NCBI GenBank assembly: GCA_002733905.1
Contig: NVXK01000029.1
Coordinates: 1 to 34,067, forward strand
Length of the DNA stretch: 34,067 nucleotides
Direction of reading: 5' to 3'
From: Robiginitomaculum sp.
Lineage (GTDB): Bacteria > Pseudomonadota > Alphaproteobacteria > Caulobacterales > Maricaulaceae
The notes under the pieces were generated by a model, which was given only the letters and a program-made list of their open reading frames with translations, had not been told where the DNA came from and ran no database searches. Positions 16,584 to 24,377 of this stretch are shown piece by piece. Every line of letters begins with the position of its first letter. Position 1 is the first letter of the stretch. A program made the translations under genes and the position numbers.

Positions 16584-16906
16584 GATTTCGTTTCTTGCCC
16601 AAGATCACAACACATGTCTTTACGGTTGGCACAGCAATCATTTAGCAAAAAGGACATGAGATCTCTAAAGTGTTCAAATTTAGGAAAATAAATTACATAG
16701 CGACCCGTTCTGCGCGAGCCTATCAATCCTGCATTTGACAGAATTAGTAATTGTGCCGTTGCAGTTGTTGCTTGAATTTGTGCCAGTAATGCTAAATCTC
16801 CAGCGCGAATACCTTCTGGCCCGCTTTTTATCAGATGGCGCATTAATGTGAGCCGACCATCATGGGCGAGAGCGGAAAGTGTTTTAATTGCGGTTAATTG
16901 TTTCAT
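16580..16906 (-). CDS. ArsR/SmtB-family transcriptional repressor
   Basis: 108-residue winged-helix regulator. The N-terminal half shows ALAHDGRLTLMRHLIKSG, the LAQIQATTATAQLLILSNAGLI recognition-helix region and the wing RTGRYVIYF. The C-terminus carries paired cysteines in NDCCANRKDMCC, similar to the CC...C pattern of arsenite/antimonite-sensing ArsR proteins. That suggests metalloid or thiol-reactive sensing but does not prove it. No Shine-Dalgarno sequence precedes the ATG. A perfect 6-4-6 inverted repeat lies 2 bases upstream and a TTGAC -35-like element 30 bases upstream, so the message may be leaderless and autorepressed. It is the first gene of a two-gene unit with the ATP-grasp gene. 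Confidence 0.85.
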   Translation of the reverse strand: MKQLTAIKTLSALAHDGRLTLMRHLIKSGPEGIRAGDLALLAQIQATTATAQLLILSNAGLIGSRRTGRYVIYFPKFEHFRDLMSFLLNDCCANRKDMCCDLGQETKS

Positions 16907-16908
16907 AA

Positions 16909-16941
16909 TTCATGAATGCATGAAACAACAATATAAGTCAA
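16909..16941 (-). promoter_or_regulatory. Probable arsR promoter and operator
   Basis: On the minus strand TTGAC (plus 16937-16941) is followed by the inverted repeat TTCATG-CATT-CATGAA (plus 16909-16924), which ends 2 bases before the arsR ATG. The repeat covers the expected -10/+1 zone, where an autorepressor would bind. No clear -10 hexamer is visible. Confidence 0.5.
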
Positions 16942-16977
16942 GGTGATTATAAAAGCGCGGGTTTTTTTGCGATGTTA

Positions 16978-17007
16978 TTGTACTGACAAGACGATGGATG
17001 TTATATG
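16978..17007 (+). promoter_or_regulatory. Candidate promoter of the VOC-SDR unit
   Basis: TTGTAC (16978-16983) and TATATG (17002-17007) are separated by 18 bases and lie 27 bases before the VOC start codon. Both hexamers are partial matches to sigma-70 consensus, so this is a tentative call. Confidence 0.35.
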
Positions 17008-17034
17008 TCTTCGGAGTTGAAATGAGGGAATTCT

Positions 17035-17391
17035 ATGAGCACGCATGTCAAAATTAATTATATCGAACTTCCTGTCAATAATATGGAGGCGGCAAAAGCT
17101 TTCTATACGGCTGCATTCGGGTGGGAATACGAGGATTATGGCCCGACCTATGCCGCGTTTAAAAATGCAGGCATAGACGGCGGTTTTGACGCGGCGTCTG
17201 AACGCAAGCCTTCTGCTTCGGGAGCCTTGGTCGTTTTATTGTCCGATGATCTTGAAAAATGCCAAGCGCAGGTTGAACAAGCTGGTGGAAAAATATCCGT
17301 TACGATATTTACCTTTCCCGGTGGCCGACGGTTTCAATTTATTGACCCGAGTGGCAATGAATTGGCAGTTTGGTCTTTGGTGGATGAATAG
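17035..17391 (+). CDS. VOC (glyoxalase/bleomycin-resistance) superfamily protein
   Basis: 118-residue single-domain VOC protein. The paired beta-alpha-beta modules are visible: NYIELPVNNMEAAKAFYTAAFGWEYEDYGPTYAAF in the first half and ALVVLLSDDLEKCQAQVEQAGGKI then RRFQFIDPSGNELAVWS in the second. Family members include glyoxalase I, dioxygenases and resistance proteins. The usual first metal histidine is not obvious here, so activity cannot be assigned. It lacks the vicinal-cysteine motif expected of the C-As lyase ArsI, despite sitting next to arsR. GAGGGA lies about 7 bases before the ATG. The SDR gene follows after 48 bases, probably in the same transcript. Confidence 0.88.
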   Translation: MSTHVKINYIELPVNNMEAAKAFYTAAFGWEYEDYGPTYAAFKNAGIDGGFDAASERKPSASGALVVLLSDDLEKCQAQVEQAGGKISVTIFTFPGGRRFQFIDPSGNELAVWSLVDE

Positions 17392-17439
17392 GCAATAAAC
17401 GTCTAGGCGATAGGTGTTGAATAAAAAGGGGATGTTTTG

Positions 17440-18222
17440 ATGGAATTAAATGAACTATTTGGTTTGGCGGGTAAAACGGCGCTGATCACTGGCGGCGGTA
17501 GAGGCATTGGACGCATGATGGCGGAGGGGTTTATTCGCGCTGGCGCAAGCAAAGTCTATATTGCATCACGTAACCAAACCGTATTGGAACAGGCGGCAGC
17601 GGAGTTATCGGATGATGGTCGCTGTATTCCGATTGCTGCTGATTTGTCGACCCACGATGGGATCGCAAAACTCGTGTCCGAATTAAGTGCGCGTGAAGAA
17701 AAACTCGACATTCTGATTAATAATTCTGGTGCTGCATGGGGCGCACCAATGACTGATTTTCCTGAAAAAGCGTGGGATAAAGTCTTTCAACTTAACCTTA
17801 AAGCACCGTTTTATCTGACGGCTGGTCTGTTACCCTTGTTGGAAAAATCGGGTACGGCAGATGATCCCGCTCGCATTATTAATATTGGATCGATTGCTGG
17901 TGAGGTATCCAATTCTTTGGGGGCTTATCCATATGGATTGTCAAAAGGGGCTATCCATCAATTGACAAAAATGATGGCCAAAGAATTTGCGTCACGGCAT
18001 ATCACCGCGAATGCCATTGCACCTGGACGTTTCCCCAGCAAAATGACCAAAAACATTACGAGTGATGAGGAAGCCTTCAAAAAAGAAGTCGCAACAATTC
18101 CGCTGGGTCGTTTTGGCCGCGATAGCGATATTGCGGGCACGGCGTTGTTTTTAGCCGCGCGGTCAGGGGCCTTTATTACGGGGGCCGTAATCCCCGTTGA
18201 TGGTGGATCATTAAACGACTAA
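17440..18222 (+). CDS. SDR-family NAD(P)-dependent oxidoreductase
   Basis: 260-residue classical short-chain dehydrogenase/reductase. It has the Rossmann motif TGGGRGIG (17-24), NNSG in the adenine-binding region, the catalytic Ser151 (NIGSIAG), and Tyr165/Lys169 in YGLSK. The C-terminal segment SGAFITGAVIPVDGG is typical of the FabG/RhlG/gluconate-5-dehydrogenase group. The substrate cannot be resolved. ATG at 17440 is chosen because AAAAAGGGG lies about 7 bases upstream; the in-frame TTG at 17437 is less likely. It follows the VOC gene closely and is followed by a decayed VOC-like tail. Confidence 0.92.
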   Translation: MELNELFGLAGKTALITGGGRGIGRMMAEGFIRAGASKVYIASRNQTVLEQAAAELSDDGRCIPIAADLSTHDGIAKLVSELSAREEKLDILINNSGAAWGAPMTDFPEKAWDKVFQLNLKAPFYLTAGLLPLLEKSGTADDPARIINIGSIAGEVSNSLGAYPYGLSKGAIHQLTKMMAKEFASRHITANAIAPGRFPSKMTKNITSDEEAFKKEVATIPLGRFGRDSDIAGTALFLAARSGAFITGAVIPVDGGSLND

Positions 18223-18242
18223 GCGCATTTGAAACCCAAATT

Positions 18243-18356
18243 CATTCGTTTGTGGTGTCGTTATTTGTCGCCCCAAGCGCTAATGATTTGGCTGTGTGGT
18301 CTGAACAAAAAGATGGACATAAAAAAGCCATGGTGATTGTAATATTAGGCCTATGA
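18243..18356 (+). pseudogene. Remnant of a VOC-family gene (C-terminal end only)
   Basis: In one frame this gap encodes FVAPSANDLAVWSE followed by QKDGHKKA, closely matching the C-terminal strand FIDPSGNELAVWS of the intact VOC gene 0.9 kb upstream. Over the 33 aligned bases about three quarters are identical. No start codon or upstream VOC module is present, and the frame runs to a stop at 18354-18356 that overlaps the next start. It is best explained as the decayed tail of a second VOC gene or a partial duplication. Confidence 0.55.
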
Positions 18357-19204
18357 CCGAATTTAACACGCGCACTTTGTTTCACGAATTACGACACAGG
18401 CTACGTAGCCGATATGTGCGTGGATGGGTAAGCCAATCCATATTCGAATTTATTTGTTTTGGCATTAAACAGGCTTGGGCATGTTTGTTCGGCGGGTTAA
18501 TGTTGTGCGTTCTTCTCGGTTCATATTTATACTATCCACAATCGGCATCTCTTGCGCGCTATGATTTTATTACCATTATGGCGGTGTGTATTCAAATTGG
18601 TCTGTTGGTATTTAAACTTGAAACGTTTGAAGAAGCGCGGGTTATTTTCATTTTCCATATTGTCGGTACAATAATGGAGATATTTAAAACCAGTGCAGGG
18701 TCATGGATATATCCCGAACCCAGCGTGTTACGCATTGCCGATGTGCCGTTATTTTCGGGGTTTATGTATGCATGTGTCGGGAGTTATCTGGCACGGGTAT
18801 GGAGGATTTTTGATTTTAAGTTCACGCGCTTTCCATCGCTGAAATGGCAAATGATTTTGGCGGCACTTATTTACGCGAACTTTTTTACGCATCATTATGT
18901 CATGGATATACGGTATGTTTTAATGGCTGTATCCATTTTGCTTTACGCGCCTTGCATGATCTATTTTAAACCAGACGAAAAACACCGTTTTATGCCATTA
19001 GTACTCGGACTAGTTCTGGTGGCTTTGTTTATCTGGTTTGCCGAAAATATCGGTACATATGCGCGTGCATGGAGTTACCCGGGGCAAGAAACAAACTGGC
19101 ACATGGTGACATTGGCCAAGCTTGGGTCTTGGTACATGCTTATGCTTATCAGCTTTGTTCTTGTCGCAGGCAACCAGATGAAAACTCACAAGGGAAAAAT
19201 GTAA
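18353..19204 (+). CDS. DUF817 family integral membrane protein
   Basis: 283-residue polytopic membrane protein with about eight hydrophobic segments. It carries the DUF817 signatures FGIKQAWACLFGGLML near the N-terminus, GTIMEIFKTSAGSWIYPEP, and VPLFSGFMYACVGSYLARVWR in the middle. No biochemical function is established for the family. The start overlaps the stop of the VOC remnant and has no strong ribosome binding site, so translation could start a few codons away. A strong terminator follows 0-30 bases after the stop codon. The gene ends convergently with icd. Its promoter is not evident and it may share the transcript with the SDR gene. Confidence 0.85.
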   Translation: MTEFNTRTLFHELRHRLRSRYVRGWVSQSIFEFICFGIKQAWACLFGGLMLCVLLGSYLYYPQSASLARYDFITIMAVCIQIGLLVFKLETFEEARVIFIFHIVGTIMEIFKTSAGSWIYPEPSVLRIADVPLFSGFMYACVGSYLARVWRIFDFKFTRFPSLKWQMILAALIYANFFTHHYVMDIRYVLMAVSILLYAPCMIYFKPDEKHRFMPLVLGLVLVALFIWFAENIGTYARAWSYPGQETNWHMVTLAKLGSWYMLMLISFVLVAGNQMKTHKGKM

Positions 19205-19233
19205 AAAGGCGGCTCTGTAAAGAACCGCCTTTT
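19204..19233. terminator. Intrinsic terminator between DUF817 and icd
   Basis: AAAAGGCGGCTCT (19204-19216) pairs with AGAACCGCCTTTT (19221-19233) with one mismatch and a GTAA loop. T-runs exist on both strands, so it can serve both the DUF817 gene and the convergent icd gene. Confidence 0.88.
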
Positions 19234-19256
19234 AAAATACAATATGTCGTAACGAC

Positions 19257-20468
19257 CTAAGTCATTGCGCGTTCGAAATTCTCAGCAATAGCTTCGAGAT
19301 AACCCGTCGTTGAGAGCCACCCTTGTTTGTCGCCTACGAGTAGAGCCAAATCTTTCGTCATTTGACCGTTTTCGATTGTTTGAACCGTTGTACGCTCTAG
19401 ATTGTTCGCGAAGTCGATAAGAGCTTGGTTGTCATCAAGTTTGCCACGATGAGCAAGGCCACGTGTCCACGCGAAAATAGACGCTGTAGAGTTAGTTGAC
19501 GTTGCTTGACCTTTTTGGTGGTTACGGAAATGGCGTGTCACTGTGCCATGGGCCGCTTCTGCTTCCATTGTCTTGCCGTCTGGTGTCATTAAGAATGATG
19601 TCATAAGGCCCAGTGAGCCAAAGCCTTGCGCGACTGTATCGGACTGTACATCGCCGTCATAGTTTTTACAGGCCCAGATATATCCGCCATTCCATTTAAG
19701 TGCACAGGCAACCATGTCATCGATAAGGCGATGCTGATATTCTCCGCCAAATTCTGCAAATTTTTCTGCGAATTCAGTTTCATAAATTTCTTGGAATGCA
19801 TCTTTGAAGCGACCGTCATAGGCTTTCAAAATTGTGTTCTTTGTTGAAAGATAAACCGGCCATTTACGTACAAGACCATAGTTAAACACGGCACGTGCAA
19901 AATCATTGATAGAATCGTCAAGGTTATACATGCCCATTGCGATGCCTGAACTTTGGAAGTCATAGACTTCTTTTTCAATTGTGTCGCCGTTTTCGCCTTC
20001 CCATTTCATTGTTAATTTGCCTTTGCCAGGGACAAGAAAATCAGTGGCTTTATACTGGTCACCGAATGCGTGACGGGCAATAACGATAGGCTGTGTCCAA
20101 CCGGGAACAAGGCGAGGCACATTGGTACATACGATTGGTTCACGGAAAACAACACCGCCAAGAATGTTACGGATTGTACCATTTGGTGAACGCCACATTT
20201 TTTTGAGGTTGAACTCTTTTACGCGGTCTTCATCAGGCGTAATTGTCGCACATTTAATGCCAACATTATATTTTTTGATCGCGTTTGCTGCGTCAATAGT
20301 GATCTGGTCATCTGTTGCGTCACGCGCTTCTACGCCGAGGTCATAATAATGGAGATCAATGTCAAGGTAAGGTAAAATTAGTTTATCTTTGATCAGTTGC
20401 CAGATGATGCGGGTCATTTCGTCGCCGTCTAGCTCGACAACTGGGTTGTTTACTTTAATTTTAGCCAT
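19257..20468 (-). CDS. icd: NADP-dependent isocitrate dehydrogenase (dimeric, eukaryote-like type)
   Basis: 403-residue enzyme of the TCA cycle converting isocitrate to 2-oxoglutarate with NADP reduction. Sequence features are the opening [14 protein letters not shown], the substrate loop SPNGTIRN (94-101), [14 protein letters not shown], and [17 protein letters not shown] for NADP binding. It belongs to the subfamily shared with mitochondrial enzymes, usual in alphaproteobacteria, and length is normal. GAGGCAAATA precedes the ATG as ribosome binding site. It is divergent from trmJ across 124 bases and convergent with the DUF817 gene, so it is likely monocistronic. Confidence 0.97.
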   Translation of the reverse strand: MAKIKVNNPVVELDGDEMTRIIWQLIKDKLILPYLDIDLHYYDLGVEARDATDDQITIDAANAIKKYNVGIKCATITPDEDRVKEFNLKKMWRSPNGTIRNILGGVVFREPIVCTNVPRLVPGWTQPIVIARHAFGDQYKATDFLVPGKGKLTMKWEGENGDTIEKEVYDFQSSGIAMGMYNLDDSINDFARAVFNYGLVRKWPVYLSTKNTILKAYDGRFKDAFQEIYETEFAEKFAEFGGEYQHRLIDDMVACALKWNGGYIWACKNYDGDVQSDTVAQGFGSLGLMTSFLMTPDGKTMEAEAAHGTVTRHFRNHQKGQATSTNSTASIFAWTRGLAHRGKLDDNQALIDFANNLERTTVQTIENGQMTKDLALLVGDKQGWLSTTGYLEAIAENFERAMT

Positions 20469-20592
20469 TATTTGCCTCTATTTCTCTTCCGTCTATAAAT
20501 GTGTGTGGTAGACGTCTATTGAATTTCGAACGTCTTAACACTGAATGTTTGATTTTGGAAGTACTAGCTTGGTGTTCTTGTAAGGAAAAATC

Positions 20593-21387
20593 ATGGGAAA
20601 AACCGTGAAAGACCAATTGGGTCATGTTGTAGAGCAAAAATCACTGAAAACGCCGCCACCAGCGGTGATTTTGGTCAATCCCCAACTTGGGCAGAACATA
20701 GGTGGCTCTGTGCGCGCCATGCTGAATTTCGGCCTAACAGAGTTACGGTTGGTTGCCCCCAGAGATGGGTGGCCTAATCCCGATGCTGATTCGATGGCGG
20801 CAGGAGCTTTGCCTGTGCTAGAAAATGCCAAAGTCTATGAGACAACAGCGGAGGCTGTCGCTGATCTAAGCTTTGTTATGGCCGCAACAGCACGTAGACG
20901 CGAGTTGGAAGTGCCGGTGATCGGCACAAATTATGCAGGCGCTCAATTCAAACAATGGCAAGCAGATGGTTATAAAACGGGTGTTTTGTTTGGCCCTGAA
21001 AAATCGGGTCTTAGGAACGAAGACGTCTTATTGGCCGATAGTATTTTGACATACCCGATTAACCCTGCATTCCAGTCGCTCAATCTTGCGCAGGCTGTAG
21101 GTGTGTTTTCCTATATTTGGGCGAGCGCGGAAGGCGGTACACCTCCGCCAGTATTTAGCGAAAGCATTAGCACACCCGCCAAGCGTGAAGATCTTGTGCG
21201 TATGTTTGAACATTTCGAAGACGAACTAGACAAGGCTGGCTATTTCTATCCACCTGAGAAGAAATCCCTCATGTTGCAAAATATTCGCGCCCCATTTGTA
21301 CGCGCTAAAATGACAGAGCAAGAAGTCCGCACGATGCGCGGTATGATTAAAGCTTTAGCCATTGGTCGTGGCACTGCTAGGAAATAA
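20593..21387 (+). CDS. trmJ: tRNA (cytidine/uridine-2'-O-)-methyltransferase TrmJ
   Basis: 264-residue SPOUT-class methyltransferase that 2'-O-methylates position 32 of tRNA anticodon loops using S-adenosylmethionine. Motif 1 is visible in LVNPQLGQNIGGSVRAMLNFG, motif 2 in GVLFGPEKSGLRNEDV and the knot motif 3 in YPINPAFQSLNLAQAVGVF. The C-terminal helical extension (about 195-264) matches TrmJ. TAAGGAAAAATC ahead of the ATG gives a good ribosome binding site. It ends 3 bases before the convergent rarD stop. TrmJ is favoured over TrmL by length and the C-terminal extension. Confidence 0.9.
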   Translation: MGKTVKDQLGHVVEQKSLKTPPPAVILVNPQLGQNIGGSVRAMLNFGLTELRLVAPRDGWPNPDADSMAAGALPVLENAKVYETTAEAVADLSFVMAATARRRELEVPVIGTNYAGAQFKQWQADGYKTGVLFGPEKSGLRNEDVLLADSILTYPINPAFQSLNLAQAVGVFSYIWASAEGGTPPPVFSESISTPAKREDLVRMFEHFEDELDKAGYFYPPEKKSLMLQNIRAPFVRAKMTEQEVRTMRGMIKALAIGRGTARK

Positions 21388-21390
21388 GCG

Positions 21391-22290
21391 CTATATTTTT
21401 TGAGTGGGCCGCTTTCGTACAGCGTCGATGATAAAGAGTAGAGCAGCGCCCCAAATGAAGCTGAAACAGAGTAGGTATGCCGACGTGAATTCTTCGCCGT
21501 AATACAGGCCAATAAGGAATTGCAAGCTTGGGGCTATGAATTGTAAAAACCCTATCGTGGAGAGCTTTAGGCGCCTTGTTGCAAATGCAAAGGCAAGAAG
21601 TGGGAGTACTGTTAGCGGTCCTGCTAATATGAGCAATAGATCAAGCTTAGTAGACGCATTTAAAAACGTCATCTGTCCATGCATATGGAGCCATATTAAG
21701 TAGGCGGTAGCGGGGATAAACAAGATCAGGGTTTCTAGGAACAGTCCAGGCATCGCACCTATGTCTAACTGCTTGCGAATGACGCCATATACGGTGAAGG
21801 AAGTGGCTAATATGATGGCGATCCATGGAAATTGTCCGCCTATTATTGTTAAAATGACTACGCCAATGGTCGCAAGAAGAACTGCAAAAATTTGTAGCTT
21901 ACGCAGCCGCTCTTCTAGAAAAGCAACGCCAATCAATACAAACATAAGTGGATTTATATAATAACCGAGACTTGCTTGAAATATTTGGTCATTCTGAACT
22001 GTCCATATATAAATGCCCCAATTCATAGCGATAAGCATGGCGGCCAAGGCAAGGAGCAAAAGTGTTTTCGGAGATTTAAGGGCTTTCACCACATCCGGAA
22101 TTTGTTTGCGAAACACGATGATTAAGAAGCCAAATGGCACGCTCCACAAAATACGGTAGGCGAGGATTTCTAGCGGAGGAACTTCCGCTGTAATCTTGAA
22201 ATATATAGGGAAAAACCCCCACATGACATAGGCGGCAACCCCTGCGAAAAGGCCCGCTTGAGATTTTTGGATTTGGTCTAGGTTCGTCAT
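21391..22290 (-). CDS. rarD: EamA-family transporter RarD
   Basis: 299-residue inner-membrane protein of the drug/metabolite transporter superfamily with about ten hydrophobic segments. The opening GLFAGVAAYVMWGFFPIYFK, EILAYRILWSVPFGFLI and GYYINPLMFVLIGVAFLEERL segments are characteristic of RarD. Its transported substrate is not established. The two EamA halves are present (about 15-145 and 155-290). The ribosome binding site before the chosen start is weak, but family similarity begins within a few residues of it. It is convergent with trmJ and divergent from rpsD. Confidence 0.88.
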   Translation of the reverse strand: MTNLDQIQKSQAGLFAGVAAYVMWGFFPIYFKITAEVPPLEILAYRILWSVPFGFLIIVFRKQIPDVVKALKSPKTLLLLALAAMLIAMNWGIYIWTVQNDQIFQASLGYYINPLMFVLIGVAFLEERLRKLQIFAVLLATIGVVILTIIGGQFPWIAIILATSFTVYGVIRKQLDIGAMPGLFLETLILFIPATAYLIWLHMHGQMTFLNASTKLDLLLILAGPLTVLPLLAFAFATRRLKLSTIGFLQFIAPSLQFLIGLYYGEEFTSAYLLCFSFIWGAALLFIIDAVRKRPTQKI

Positions 22291-22631
22291 GCTTTAGAAG
22301 TGTCATAAGCATTCGTATTTTCCCATAGCTGATTTGGAATAGTCGCTATTATTTTAGGAATACTGTGGTTGGAAAAGTCTCAGCCTTCTCTTGGTCGGTT
22401 AATAAGGGGGTTGCCTTATTGGAACTAATAATATTAGCCGAGTATTCACTATCTTTTTGCGCTTGGGTAATGGGAGGGACATAGGGGAAAACATCGCTTG
22501 ACTTCCTCTTCTTGTGGCGTAAAAGATCGCATTCCTGTTGTTACAGGTACGGGTTGGTGTGGTGCCGCCGTTTTTATCGCCCCTTGGATTGTCTGAGGAG
22601 CCGGGCCACGTCGAAAAGAAAGTGCTTTTGC
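22291..22631. other. rarD-rpsD divergent gap with palindromes and a possible coding remnant
   Basis: This 341-base gap contains a hairpin AATAAGG-GGGTTG-CCTTATT (22401-22420) and a palindrome CTAATA-A-TATTAG (22425-22437), likely in the promoter zone of rpsD or rarD. CCTGT-TGTT-ACAGG lies near 22534-22547, and AAAAG/CTTTT can pair just before the rpsD start. On the minus strand two overlapping frames look coding but are offset by one base (see the pseudogene entry). No known ribosomal leader motif was recognised. Confidence 0.5.
22349..22610 (-). pseudogene. Possible frameshifted small coding remnant, family unknown
   Basis: On the minus strand one frame reads [19 protein letters not shown] and then runs into an unrelated-looking tail. 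A frame shifted by one base continues with [18 protein letters not shown] through to TTVFLK and a stop at 22349-22351. Codon choice in both parts resembles that of neighbouring genes. Skipping one base near 22497-22505 joins them. It could be a decayed gene, a sequencing error beside the TTTTCCCC run, or chance. No family was recognised and no start codon is secure. Confidence 0.3.
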
Positions 22632-23249
22632 ATGTCTAAACGTCATTCCGCAAAATACAAAATTGATCGCCGTCTCGGTGAAAATATCTGGGGCCGTCCT
22701 AAGTCTCCTGTCAATAAACGTCCATTTCCTCCAGGTCAACATGGTCAGAACCGTCGTTCCAAACTCTCCGATTTCGGTATTCAACTACGTGCCAAGCAAA
22801 AGCTAAAAGGCTATTATGGCAGTATTATGGAAAAACAATTCCGTTCTATCTATAAAGAAGCAACACGTCTTCGTGGTGATACATCTGAAAACCTTATTGG
22901 TCTTTTGGAATCACGTCTTGATGCGATCGTTTATCGTTCAAAATTTGTGCCGACTGTATTTGCGTCGCGTCAGTTCGTAAATCATGGTCATGTGCTTGTG
23001 AACGGCAAACGCGTAAACATTCCTTCATACCGCTGTAAAGCTGGTGATGTGATTGAAGTACGTGAAAAGTCACGCACAATGGCATTGGTTCTTGAAGCTC
23101 TTGAAAGCCCGGAACGTGAAATTCCAGAATATCTAGACCTTGATCCAAAAGCTATGAAAGTGACATATGTACGCATTCCTAGTTTTGATGAAGTGCCTTA
23201 CCCAGTGGTAATGGAACCAAATCTTGTTGTGGAATTCTACTCTCGTTAG
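22632..23249 (+). CDS. rpsD: 30S ribosomal protein S4
   Basis: 205-residue primary 16S rRNA-binding protein of the small subunit. The alphaproteobacterial N-terminus [20 protein letters not shown], the [15 protein letters not shown] segment and the S4 RNA-binding domain ([21 protein letters not shown] to [13 protein letters not shown], about residues 95-140) are clear. The start at 22632 is set by family similarity. The upstream in-frame region to 22512 shows no S4 similarity. The Shine-Dalgarno signal is poor (AAAGAAAG about 10-18 bases upstream) and lies in a small hairpin, which may affect translation. It is followed by a perfect terminator. Confidence 0.97.
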   Translation: MSKRHSAKYKIDRRLGENIWGRPKSPVNKRPFPPGQHGQNRRSKLSDFGIQLRAKQKLKGYYGSIMEKQFRSIYKEATRLRGDTSENLIGLLESRLDAIVYRSKFVPTVFASRQFVNHGHVLVNGKRVNIPSYRCKAGDVIEVREKSRTMALVLEALESPEREIPEYLDLDPKAMKVTYVRIPSFDEVPYPVVMEPNLVVEFYSR

Positions 23250-23271
23250 AGAGAACACACACAGAAAATGC

Positions 23272-23302
23272 AAAAGCCCCGCTCGCGAGCGGGGCTTTTT
23301 TT
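23272..23302. terminator. Strong palindromic terminator after rpsD
   Basis: A fully palindromic 28-bp sequence (23272-23299: AAAAGCCCCGCTCG and its complement) is followed by further T residues to 23302. It is symmetric and can stop transcription of rpsD and of the convergent membrane-protein gene. Confidence 0.95.
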
Positions 23303-23323
23303 ATGTCGACATTACAACCTTGC

Positions 23324-23914
23324 TTATGAACGTTGCCATGAGGCTTGGTATTCATAATAATGTTCGAGAACTGTACCTGATAATAAGCTCACTTCATGTT
23401 CGAAATAATAAAACCCATTACTCTCCACTGTGAATGTAAGAGTCCCACGACCTGCATTACTGGCGCGTTGCTCTTTTATATTTACAAACTTACATTTGAA
23501 AACTTCAAATAAGGGTACAGAATCACATTGTTTTATACGTGCAACGATACTGGTTTCGTCGGGGAGGGCATAGTTCAACTGGATTGTTTGTCCTGCTTTA
23601 AAAAACATTTTAGTCGGTGTAAAAACATGTGCGAGAGGTGGAATTATTGAATGTTTGTGCGTGATTTCTGCCTGCGCAATACGATTTTTACTGCGATCCG
23701 CCCGATCTGCATAGCCTACACCTATCATTTTGCCAGCATCAAAAAAAGCACCAATATAAAAAGTTGACACATAAATGCATGCAATAATTACAGGCCAAAA
23801 TAGTATATTCGTTAGCTTTATTTTTTTACGTTCACGCTCACGAACTTCGTCTTCATCAAGTTGAAGATTGCTCCACGAATCGGTACGCGCTGTATTTTGC
23901 GCTACTATGCTCAT
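23324..23914 (-). CDS. Unrecognised single-pass membrane protein
   Basis: I do not recognise a family. The 196-residue product has a charged cytoplasmic N-terminus (DEDEVRERERKKIK, residues about 20-33), one membrane segment (about 36-56), and a C-terminal domain of about 140 residues predicted outside the membrane. That domain contains beta-strand-like stretches and two nearby cysteines (QCDSVPLFEVFKCKF) that could form a disulfide. A GGGAGTAG ribosome binding site precedes the ATG, which supports a real gene. It lies 93 bases downstream of grxD on the same strand, beyond the purine operon, and may be its own unit. The aromatic-rich ending EHYYEYQASWQRS is notable. Confidence 0.7.
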   Translation of the reverse strand: MSIVAQNTARTDSWSNLQLDEDEVRERERKKIKLTNILFWPVIIACIYVSTFYIGAFFDAGKMIGVGYADRADRSKNRIAQAEITHKHSIIPPLAHVFTPTKMFFKAGQTIQLNYALPDETSIVARIKQCDSVPLFEVFKCKFVNIKEQRASNAGRGTLTFTVESNGFYYFEHEVSLLSGTVLEHYYEYQASWQRS

Positions 23915-24007
23915 AATCTACTCCCACATTTCAATTATGCTAGGATTATAAATTGAACTTACTCAGGAATAGTTAAAAATACGTCTTAAAATGACGTTTA
24001 TTATTAG

Positions 24008-24340
24008 TTAAGACGTGAGTGCGATGTCTTTTTTCTCTAGTAGGGATTTTAATTCTCCAGATTCAAACATTTCACGCATAATGTCACAGCCGCCAATAAA
24101 CTCACCTTTGACGAAAACTTGCGGCACAGTGGGCCAATTGTTATAATCTTTAACGCCTTGGCGAATTTCAGGGTCATCAAGGACATTGACAGATGCATAT
24201 TCTGCACCGAGATAATCAAAAATTTGCACGACTGTTGATGAAAACCCGCACTGTGGAAATGTTGGTGTGCCCTTCATATAAAGAACAATGTCATTTCCTG
24301 TTACTGTTTTCTTAATGGCGTCTGCGACCGTATTTGTCAT
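24008..24340 (-). CDS. grxD: Monothiol glutaredoxin (Grx4/GrxD type)
   Basis: 110-residue cytoplasmic glutaredoxin that binds a [2Fe-2S] cluster with glutathione and works with BolA proteins in Fe-S trafficking. The monothiol active site CGFS (Cys31) follows YMKGTPTFPQ. WPTVPQVFVKGEFIGGCDI, which forms the glutathione-binding TVP and GGCD motifs, is also present. AAAGGATTTACC before the ATG is a good ribosome binding site. It is the last gene of the purC-purS-purQ-purL-bolA-grxD series, 37 bases after bolA. The bolA-grxD adjacency supports a functional pair. Confidence 0.95.
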   Translation of the reverse strand: MTNTVADAIKKTVTGNDIVLYMKGTPTFPQCGFSSTVVQIFDYLGAEYASVNVLDDPEIRQGVKDYNNWPTVPQVFVKGEFIGGCDIMREMFESGELKSLLEKKDIALTS

Positions 24341-24377
24341 GGTAAATCCTTTAATACTCTGTAATTTTGACTATTCA

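Noticed and set aside
16950-16980. Terminator-like GCGCGGG followed by seven T residues between arsR and VOC
   Set aside because: No adequate stem forms before the T-run; the region is better explained as divergent promoter sequence.
17035-17391. VOC gene as an ArsI C-As lyase, given the adjacent arsR
   Set aside because: The vicinal-cysteine motif expected of ArsI is absent and the gene is divergent from arsR with its own apparent promoter.
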